Shown: one piece after another, positions 1-4,529 of the stretch | How the letters are laid out: each line of letters begins with the position of its first letter | Position numbering within the stretch: position 1 is the stretch's first letter | NCBI GenBank assembly: GCA_038231495.1 | Contig: JBBRLG010000412.1 | Coordinates: forward strand, 1-6,851 | Direction: 5' to 3' | Source: JBBRLG01 sp038231495 | GTDB taxonomy: Bacteria; Planctomycetota; Planctomycetia; Gemmatales; Gemmataceae | DNA length: 6,851 bases | Notes under the pieces: generated by a model | What the model saw: the letters and a program-made list of their open reading frames with translations, nothing else | Database searches by the model: none | Told to the model about the DNA's origin: nothing | Position numbers and translations under genes: made by a program

Positions 1-174
1 CGGCCCCGCCCCGACGGGAGAAGTGACTGATGGGACGAAGCTGGGCATGTCGCGGGCCTCGAGGGCTTCGAGTTGGGGGCGGAAGGAGGCCCGCTTGTGC
101 GAGGACGAATGCGTGCGACTCCGTTCAGCGGTAGAGGATGGCTTCCGGTTTCGCAGCCAGGAAAAGAACGACAT
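1..174 (-). CDS. N-terminus of a planctomycete secreted/surface protein (cut by window edge)
   Basis: Fifty-eight open codons run from an ATG at 174 to the left edge with no stop, so the gene continues outside the window. A strong ribosome binding site, AAGGAG (187-182), sits 7 bases before the ATG and fixes the start. The product begins MSFFSWLRNRKPSS, has a basic Ser/Arg/His-rich stretch, then FRPQLEALEARDMPSF at residues 31-46. This FRPxLExLExRxxPS pattern is typical of the N-termini of large extracellular planctomycete proteins and resembles the LEPR-XLL motif. Its exact role is not settled; an export or sorting function is an inference. No hydrophobic signal peptide precedes it, as is usual for this class. 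The body of the protein, and so its function, cannot be seen. The gene lies downstream of the kinase gene on the same strand, separated by 308 bases, and its upstream region carries a copy of the sequence found before the kinase. Confidence 0.82.
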   Translation of the reverse strand, partial: MSFFSWLRNRKPSSTAERSRTHSSSHKRASFRPQLEALEARDMPSFVPSVTSPVGAGP

Positions 175-181
175 GCTGTTT

Positions 182-187
182 CTCCTT
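182..187 (-). promoter_or_regulatory. Ribosome binding site of the edge gene
   Basis: AAGGAG on the minus strand, 7 bases before the ATG at 174. It is a near-perfect Shine-Dalgarno sequence and is the main reason for accepting this short, truncated reading frame as a real gene. Confidence 0.75.
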
Positions 188-321
188 TGAAGAACGGGTC
201 TGCGATACGAGGGTAACGCCACTGATCTCGGCGCGCAGACCGTGCGCCGGAGTGGTGGGCGGGCCGGTGAGGGACGTGCTCGGCGGGCGATACCTCCACC
301 GTCGCCCGCGGCCCTCTGGCT

Positions 322-376
322 CCGTTATCTACCAATGCGGTATTTGCCTGCCGTTTTTCTCACGTCAGGGAAAAAA
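322..376 (-). promoter_or_regulatory. Duplicated upstream sequence, copy 1 (candidate promoter/operator)
   Basis: Aligned without gaps to 3244-3298, this stretch matches at 51 of 55 positions. The core 328-351 is identical over 24 bases, and 353-364 is identical over a further 12. Read on the minus strand the conserved parts are GTGAGAAAAAC, GGCAAATACCGC and ATTGGTAGA. Each copy begins with an A/T-run that can pair weakly (TTTTTC with GAGAAAAA). It ends about 147 bases before the ATG of the edge gene and shares orientation with the other copy relative to the gene that follows. A shared promoter or operator is the favoured inference. A duplicated spacer or a dispersed repeat is the alternative. 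No -35/-10 boundaries can be fixed from two copies. Confidence 0.5.
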
Positions 377-482
377 TAGGAAAGAAAATTTGAACGGGCT
401 GGGATTTTGCGAAACCTTCCGGCTGGCCCTTGTCCTTCAGGGCGAGACCTCACCGACCGTCTGTTGCTGGTCAGGGAAGGGA

Positions 483-3215
483 TTACTCTTTGGTTTTCCC
501 CTCCAGGTCGGGGAACATCTTCCGGAAGTCTGGCCGCGCTCGCAGCGGATGGATGTCCGGATCTTTTTCCATGACGCGCGGGTTATTCCATCCCTGGGCG
601 ACCGCCTGACGAAGAAAGTCCATGGCCCGGTCGGCATAGCGCGCTTTCAGACGGGTCCGATCCGCGGGCGAAAGTTTGGTATCGTGGTCGGCGGCGGCCG
701 AGGATCGGGAGAAGACGCAGGCCAGGTCGTAAAGGTTCACGGAATGCAGGTTCCCCTGCCGGGCCACAGCCTCCGCTTCGTCGGTCGCCCGTGCGTGGTC
801 GCCCCGTCCGGCCAGCGCGCCGGCCCGATTGATCCGGGCGCCCACGAGTTGGGGTCGGGCCGCTAAATAGCCTTTGCCCACAGCCCCCTCCATGATGTCA
901 ATGGCCTTGTCATACCTAACCAGCGCGGCGTCCGGCCGCCCTCCGCGATCCGCGGTCTCGGCCAATTCGTAATAGCAACGGCCCACGTCGTAGGCATATT
1001 CCTGTACGTCGGGATGCTCTTGGGCCAACTTCTCTAAGATCTGTAGGGCCTGCTGCTGGATTGCCTCCGCCTTTTCGGATTCAACCCTGTCGCGGTAGAC
1101 GTGACCCAATATGGCGTAACTACGGGCCTGGGACTGCTGGTACTCGGGGAGGACATCCGGCCCACTTACAAACCTTCCATAGATCCTTCCCGCGTCCTTC
1201 AGGGCCGTTTCCGCCTCGTCATACCGACCTTGGGTGAGGTACAACTGGCCCCTATTCATCTGCGTCGCCGCCATCAACGACTGATACTCGGCTACCAGCG
1301 GATAGTTCAGGATCAACTTGCTCAAGATGTCCACGGCTTGCTGGTAACGCTTCGCCGCCCTTTCCGGGCGCTCCGCACGATAGTGCGTCAGCCCGGATGC
1401 GCTATAGGTTTTTGCCAGCGCGTACCGATACTCTGCCGCTTCCGGGTAAGCGCCGGCTTGGTTTTCCTGGATGTCCAGCGCTTGCTGATAGGCCGCCTCG
1501 GCCTCGTCCCAGCGCGCGGTGTCCCAGTAGACAAGGCCGAGCGTGGCGTAACTGGCCGCCAGATCACGCCGGTACTCCGCCACGTCAGGTTGCGCATGCG
1601 CCAAATCGCGAAGCAGCGCGACCGCTTTCGTCGCAGACTCCTCCGCGGCGGCGTAGTCGCCCAGCTCACGGTGGATCTCCGCCAAGCGACGGTGGGCCAG
1701 GCCGAGGTCATAGCGCACACCGGGTGCGTCAAACTGCTCGCGGATGAACCGCTCATAAAACCCTTTCGCGTTCTGGAGCAGTTCCTTGCGGAACTTCTCC
1801 ATGGCGTGGGTCTTCAGCTTCGGGCTCTGGCTCACCTGCGTGAGCAATTGATCGACGGCATCCCGCGCCATCCGGAAACTGGCCGCGGCCCGGTCGCGCT
1901 CTACCAATGCCTGCCGCTCCGCGAGGGTGGCGCGCACCGCCTGCCACGTACTCACAGCCGCTGCCAGCGCCAGGAACAGCACAAATACCCCGGCGATCCG
2001 TAGTAGTTTCCGATACTTACGCGCAAACTTGCGTAGCCGGTAGCCGGCCGACGGCGGGCAGGCCTGCACCGTCTCGTCCGCCAGGTAGCGCTGCACGTCC
2101 AGCGCGAAGCCGTTGGCCGTCTCGTAGCGGCGGTTGCGGTCCTTCTCCAGCGCCTTCATGACGATCCAGTCCAGTTCGCCGCGCACCAGGCCGCTCAGCT
2201 TCTTTGGCTCCAGACCCCGGTTGGCCGCGATGGAGGGAAGCCCCTCGGTCGTACTCAGCCGCGTGCTCGGCTTGGGCGACTCCTCCTCGCGGATGAGCCG
2301 CAGCACCTCCAGCATCGCCGCTTCTTTCAGGCGTTTCTTGCCCAGGGGGGTCGAGCCGGTCAGCAACTCGTACAGCAGCACGCCGAGGCTGTAGATGTCA
2401 CTGCGCGTGTCGATGTCGAGCTGGTTCAGCTCGGCCTGCTCCGGACTCATGTACTCCAGGGTTCCGACCACGGCGCCGAAGCTGGTGACGAGCGTGTGCT
2501 CGGTCAATTGCTGCCCGGTCGCCTTGGCCACCCCGAAGTCGATGACCTTGGGCACGGGTTTGCCGTCATAAACGGCAACCAGCACGTTGGAAGGCTTGAT
2601 GTCCCGGTGGATGATCCCCTTCTGATGCGCGTGCTGGATCGCCTGGCACACCGGGATGAACAACTCCAGGCGCTCCTTCGGCGTGAGCCGGCGCTCGTCG
2701 CAATATTTCGTGAGCGGCACGCCCTTGACCAGTTCCATGACGAAATACGGCCGCCCGGCGCTGGTCGTGCCGGCGTCGAACACGCGGGCGATGTTCGGAT
2801 GGTCCATCAGGGCCAGGGCCTGCCGCTCGGCCTCGAAGCGGGCGATCACCTGGCGCGAATCCATACCGGGCTTGATGACCTTGAGCGCGACCAGCCGCTT
2901 GACCGGCTCCTTCTGCTGGGCCATCCAGACGGTCCCCATGCCGCCGGCGCCGACCTCCTGGATCAGCTTGTACGGGCCGATCACCGTGCCGGGGCGTTCG
3001 CTGACCGGATCATCGACCGTCGCGAGCGGGGCGGGCCGGGGCGGCTCGTGAAAAGACCCCAGTTCGGAGCGGGCGCGCAATAATTGTTCGACCCCGGCTC
3101 GAAGCGCCGCGTCGCCGGCGCAGGCTTGCTCCAGAAAGGCAGGCCACTGCTCGGGCGCGTGTTTCTCGATCGCCTCGAGAAAAACCGCCTTGACCCGCTC
3201 GGATTGATCGCTCAT
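483..3215 (-). CDS. Transmembrane Ser/Thr protein kinase with TPR sensor domain
   Basis: A 910-residue protein. Residues 1-60 are the helical leader common to planctomycete kinases (MSDQSERVKAVFLEAIEKHA). The Hanks-type catalytic domain spans about 81-378: glycine loop GAGGMG (89-94), catalytic Lys112 (VALK), helix-C Glu130, HRDIKPSN (203-210, catalytic Asp205), DFG (226-228), GTLEYMSPEQ (251-260) and RSDIYSLGVLLYELLTG (271-287). All key residues are present, so it should be an active RD kinase. A basic stretch (about 393-404) precedes one membrane helix (about 405-427), which places the kinase inside and the C-terminal half outside. Residues about 500-770 are TPR-like repeats, followed by the family's usual C-terminal end (LRARPDFRKMFPDLE). 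The ATG at 3215 is preferred over the TTG at 3257 because GGGGAG lies 8 bases before it and family members begin this way. The gene follows a sigma factor gene by 107 bases, a known planctomycete pairing. The sensed signal is unknown. Confidence 0.95.
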   Translation of the reverse strand: MSDQSERVKAVFLEAIEKHAPEQWPAFLEQACAGDAALRAGVEQLLRARSELGSFHEPPRPAPLATVDDPVSERPGTVIGPYKLIQEVGAGGMGTVWMAQQKEPVKRLVALKVIKPGMDSRQVIARFEAERQALALMDHPNIARVFDAGTTSAGRPYFVMELVKGVPLTKYCDERRLTPKERLELFIPVCQAIQHAHQKGIIHRDIKPSNVLVAVYDGKPVPKVIDFGVAKATGQQLTEHTLVTSFGAVVGTLEYMSPEQAELNQLDIDTRSDIYSLGVLLYELLTGSTPLGKKRLKEAAMLEVLRLIREEESPKPSTRLSTTEGLPSIAANRGLEPKKLSGLVRGELDWIVMKALEKDRNRRYETANGFALDVQRYLADETVQACPPSAGYRLRKFARKYRKLLRIAGVFVLFLALAAAVSTWQAVRATLAERQALVERDRAAASFRMARDAVDQLLTQVSQSPKLKTHAMEKFRKELLQNAKGFYERFIREQFDAPGVRYDLGLAHRRLAEIHRELGDYAAAEESATKAVALLRDLAHAQPDVAEYRRDLAASYATLGLVYWDTARWDEAEAAYQQALDIQENQAGAYPEAAEYRYALAKTYSASGLTHYRAERPERAAKRYQQAVDILSKLILNYPLVAEYQSLMAATQMNRGQLYLTQGRYDEAETALKDAGRIYGRFVSGPDVLPEYQQSQARSYAILGHVYRDRVESEKAEAIQQQALQILEKLAQEHPDVQEYAYDVGRCYYELAETADRGGRPDAALVRYDKAIDIMEGAVGKGYLAARPQLVGARINRAGALAGRGDHARATDEAEAVARQGNLHSVNLYDLACVFSRSSAAADHDTKLSPADRTRLKARYADRAMDFLRQAVAQGWNNPRVMEKDPDIHPLRARPDFRKMFPDLEGKTKE

Positions 3216-3223
3216 AGAACTTG

Positions 3224-3229
3224 CTCCCC
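3224..3229 (-). promoter_or_regulatory. Ribosome binding site that fixes the kinase start
   Basis: GGGGAG on the minus strand, 8 bases before the ATG at 3215. It supports a 910-residue product and argues against a start 14 codons earlier at a TTG (3257), which would lie inside the duplicated upstream sequence. Confidence 0.65.
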
Positions 3230-3243
3230 GCGGCACCCGGACC

Positions 3244-3298
3244 CCGTTCTCTACCAATGCGGTATTTGCCTGCTGTTTTTCTCACGACGGGGAAAAAA
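3244..3298 (-). promoter_or_regulatory. Duplicated upstream sequence, copy 2 (candidate kinase promoter/operator)
   Basis: Partner of the copy at 322-376, with 51 of 55 positions identical. It lies in the 107-base spacer between the sigma factor stop (3323) and the kinase ATG (3215), ending 28 bases before the ATG. If it is a promoter, the kinase would have its own transcript start with a short leader, besides read-through from the sigma gene. Beyond 3298, weak similarity to copy 1 continues up to the sigma stop codon (3320-3330 compared with 396-406, with a 2-base gap). This could mean that an ancestral sigma-kinase spacer was copied. No T-run after a GC-rich stem is visible, so it is unlikely to be a terminator. 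Confidence 0.5.
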
Positions 3299-3322
3299 AA
3301 AGAGAAAGGAAAGCTGGCCCGG

Positions 3323-3889
3323 CTAGGGTTCAGAAGTTCCTTGCAGTTCGTTGTACAACCAGACGCGGGCGTAATTCCAGTGCCGGTAAGCGGTAGCCGT
3401 GGAAATGCCTAGGGCCTTCCCGGCTTCGTCCACGGTCAAACCCGCGAAATAGCGCAACTCAACGATTTTCGCGGCAAGGGCATCGTTGACGGCCAATTTT
3501 GCCAACGCCTCATCGACTGCCAGGAGTTGGTCCGGCGTAACGGTGGTGGCCAGGTCGATGGCATCGATGTCGAGCTTTTTGAACTTGCCCCCCCGTTTTT
3601 CGCGTCCCTTTTCGCGGGCGCGATCGACCAGGATCCGGCGCATGGCCTCGGCCGCGGCCGCGAAGAAGTGCCCGCGCGAGTCCCATTGCTGCGCCCCGTC
3701 CACCTCCACGAGCCGCAGATAGGCTTCGTGGACCAGGGCTGTGGCCTGAAACGTCTGCCCCGGTTTCTCCTGGATAAGCTTGTGGGCCGCCAGCTTGCGC
3801 AACTCCTCATAGACGAGTGGCAAGAGTTGGCCGGCAGCGTTTGGATCGCCCTTTTCAATGGCGGACAGGATTTGAGTGACTTCATGCAT
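3323..3889 (-). CDS. ECF-type RNA polymerase sigma factor (TIGR02999/Sigma70_ECF-like)
   Basis: A 188-residue protein. Region 2 spans about 15-95, with GDPNAAGQLLPLVYEELRKLA (14-34), ATALVHEAYLRLV (49-61) and FFAAAAEAMRRILVDRARE (75-93). A basic linker follows (94-106), then region 4 with a helix-turn-helix (about 148-182, FAGLTVDEAGKALGISTATAYRHW). The sequence fits the planctomycete/acidobacterial ECF family usually encoded beside Ser/Thr kinases. There is no anti-sigma factor gene here; the next gene is a membrane kinase, so control by phosphorylation is likely by analogy with the EcfP-PknT pair of Vibrio. Thr50 sits where canonical ECF factors have an acidic D-A-E-D segment and is a candidate phosphosite (inference). 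The start at ATG 3889 (MHEVTQILSAIEKGD) matches the family. A start 27 codons further upstream would run through a terminator-like hairpin and gives an atypical N-terminus. The ribosome binding site is poor: AAGGGG lies about 14 bases away. Confidence 0.93.
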   Translation of the reverse strand: MHEVTQILSAIEKGDPNAAGQLLPLVYEELRKLAAHKLIQEKPGQTFQATALVHEAYLRLVEVDGAQQWDSRGHFFAAAAEAMRRILVDRAREKGREKRGGKFKKLDIDAIDLATTVTPDQLLAVDEALAKLAVNDALAAKIVELRYFAGLTVDEAGKALGISTATAYRHWNYARVWLYNELQGTSEP

Positions 3890-3935
3890 AATCAGTGAGA
3901 ATACCCCTTCGAGAGGCGGCCAGCAATCAAGAAGC

Positions 3936-3961
3936 AAAAAACGCCTGGCTCTTTGGCCAAG
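3936..3961 (-). terminator. Terminator-like hairpin just upstream of the sigma gene
   Basis: On the minus strand CTTGGC (3961-3956) pairs with GCCAGG (3949-3944), six pairs including one G-T, around a 6-base loop. Two bases later comes a run of six T (3941-3936). It lies only about 47 bases before the sigma ATG. It could end transcripts from the protease operon, or act as a leader attenuator if the sigma promoter lies further upstream. The stem is short, so confidence is moderate. Confidence 0.4.
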
Positions 3962-3969
3962 ATTCGACA

Positions 3970-4003
3970 TAAATTGAAAAGCCCCTTGGCAGGAGCCAGG
4001 GGG
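3970..4003 (-). terminator. Terminator-like hairpin between the two operons
   Basis: On the minus strand a 9-position stem (4003-3995 with 3990-3982, CCCCCTGGC/GCCAAGGGG, one C-A mismatch) closes a 4-base loop. C and TTTT follow, then CAATTT (3981-3971). It faces transcripts coming from the protease-like gene. With the second hairpin at 3936-3961 it forms a tandem pair that would insulate the sigma-kinase operon. Confidence 0.45.
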
Positions 4004-4017
4004 CCACGTCTGGTGGA

Positions 4018-4080
4018 GGAGGCAAAAAGGGGGGAGGCAAAAAGGGGGGAGGCAGAAAGGGGAGGGAAGCAGAAAGGGGA
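4018..4080. repeat. G-rich ~15-base tandem repeat, about four units
   Basis: The unit GGAGGCAAAAAGGGG starts at 4018, 4033 and 4048, and a diverged form (GGAAGCAGAAAGGGG) starts at 4065. The first two spacings are exactly 15 bases and the last is 17. The plus strand is almost purely purine with G-runs of 4-6 at regular spacing, so it could form a G-quadruplex or triplex. The last unit runs directly into the left arm of the hairpin at 4078. This suggests that the repeat was built from the flank of that element. Confidence 0.8.
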
Positions 4081-4142
4081 CGCAGCTCGAATTCCGTTGA
4101 CGACCTGGCGGCAGCCCGCTAGCAAATCAACGAGCTGCGTCC
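4078..4142. repeat. Compound hairpin, REP/MITE-like palindromic element
   Basis: The outer arms GGACGCAGCTCG (4078-4089) and CGAGCTGCGTCC (4131-4142) are perfect 12-base inverted repeats. Inside, after a 7-base bulge (4090-4096), TTGA (4097-4100) pairs with TCAA (4127-4130). After a 4/4 internal loop, CTGGCGG (4105-4111) pairs with CCGCTAG (4116-4122, one G-T pair) around the loop CAGC. In total 23 pairs form in 65 bases. Such compact imperfect palindromes are typical of REP elements moved by IS200-like (RAYT, Y1) transposases or of small MITEs. No transposase gene is in the window. There is no T-run after it on either strand, so it is not a standard terminator. Confidence 0.75.
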
Positions 4143-4201
4143 AATACAGTTCGGCTCATCTGTTGCTGGGCCGCAGCCGACGACCGCTGCACGCAGGGCC
4201 A

Positions 4202-4520
4202 GTGGGGTTCCCCAAGGTTAGGACGGCGGCGTGAGTGGGTCAAGAGGGAGCCGGGGTTCCGCAGCGCGCAGGGTCAAGCGCCGCCGTGCCTGGGGCTTTG
4301 CACATAAAGTCGGCTCCTTCCCACAAAGGAGGCCATTTTGACCCCTAAAGTGGGAAGCAACTGTGGGAGAAAAACGCCACTTGCGCACCTGTACGGGCGC
4401 TATTTTTGTGCAAAGCCTTCTCCCGCCGGATTTCCATTTGACCAAACACGAGTCGCCGTGCGCTCGCCCTTGCTTCGCGCTGCAGGCTCGCTGGTTTATT
4501 TCATGGAAACGGAACCCCAC
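4202..4520. repeat. Nested inverted-repeat array, possible structured RNA or decayed element
   Basis: Perfect inverted repeats are arranged so that they can all form together. The outer pair is GTGGGGTTCC (4202-4211) with GGAACCCCAC (4511-4520). Inside lie ACGGCGGCG (4223-4231) with CGCCGCCGT (4279-4287), GGCTTTGCAC (4294-4303) with GTGCAAAGCC (4408-4417), and TTTCCAT (4431-4437) with ATGGAAA (4503-4509). The third contains CTTCCCAC/GTGGGAAG (4317-4324/4350-4357) and CGCC/GGCG (4375-4378/4396-4399) flanked by A and T runs. The fourth continues inward with ACCA/TGGT and CGAG/CTCG. The geometry is a closing stem with three branches. The outer right arm can alternatively pair with GGGGTTCCG at 4253-4261, so the fold is not unique. 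It begins 10 bases after the protease-like stop codon. No gene and no target-site duplication were seen. Confidence 0.45.
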
Positions 4521-4529
4521 GAGTAACCG

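Larger units (their letters stand above)
175..482. other. Non-coding spacer between kinase stop and edge gene
   Basis: This 308-base stretch lies after the kinase stop and before the left-edge gene, both on the minus strand. It holds the ribosome binding site of the edge gene (182-187) and one copy of the duplicated ~55-base sequence (322-376), which continues as weak similarity to about 408. A small 5-bp hairpin at 426-443 (GCCCT/AGGGC) follows the kinase stop but has no T-run, so no convincing terminator for the kinase is visible. No protein-like reading frame was recognised; the plus-strand frame across this region has no protein-like character and runs antisense into the kinase gene. Confidence 0.6.
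3890..4529. other. 640-base gene-free, structure-rich intergenic island
   Basis: No convincing gene lies between the protease-like gene (stop at 4530) and the sigma factor gene (ATG at 3889). From left to right the stretch holds: two minus-strand terminator-like hairpins (3936-3961, 3970-4003), a G-rich tandem repeat (4018-4080), a 65-base compound hairpin (4078-4142), a small 5-bp hairpin GCAGC/GCTGC (4173-4177/4186-4190) and a nested set of inverted repeats (4202-4520). Short frames here (for example 100 codons at 4218-4520 minus) have odd Cys/Arg-rich composition, lack recognisable motifs and simply cross the repeats, so they were not called. The density of repeats suggests an insertion-prone spot or structured RNA. 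The promoter of the sigma gene should also lie here, but I could not place it. Confidence 0.65.

Noticed and set aside
426..443. Terminator for the kinase gene (GCCCT/AGGGC hairpin)
   Set aside because: Only 5 bp and no T-run on the minus strand.
138..866. Plus-strand frame of 242 codons across the kinase 3' end and spacer
   Set aside because: It runs antisense to the kinase C-terminus and to the edge gene's start, has no recognisable motif and crosses the duplicated sequence.
1901..1918. Third copy of the duplicated motif inside the kinase gene (TCTACCAATGC followed by CTGCCG)
   Set aside because: Only a short partial match lacking the GGTATTTG segment. It encodes normal coiled residues (ERQALVERD) and is probably coincidental.
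1101..2003. Plus-strand frame of 300 codons opposite the TPR region
   Set aside because: Shadow of the kinase TPR coding sequence; Arg/Leu-rich with no domain signature.
3216..3257. Kinase start 14 codons upstream at a TTG
   Set aside because: It lies inside the duplicated upstream sequence and lacks a family-like N-terminus; the ATG at 3215 has GGGGAG at the right distance.
4018..4080. CRISPR array
   Set aside because: The units are contiguous with no unique spacers and only about 15 bases long; no cas genes are present.
3892..4125. Minus-strand frame of 77 codons upstream of the sigma gene
   Set aside because: It translates the tandem repeat into SASPLFASPLFASS and passes through both terminator-like hairpins.
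4218..4520. Minus-strand frame of 100 codons in the intergenic island
   Set aside because: Cys/Arg/Lys-rich translation with no motif and no ribosome binding site seen. It is made almost entirely of inverted-repeat sequence. A conserved element translated by accident is more likely.
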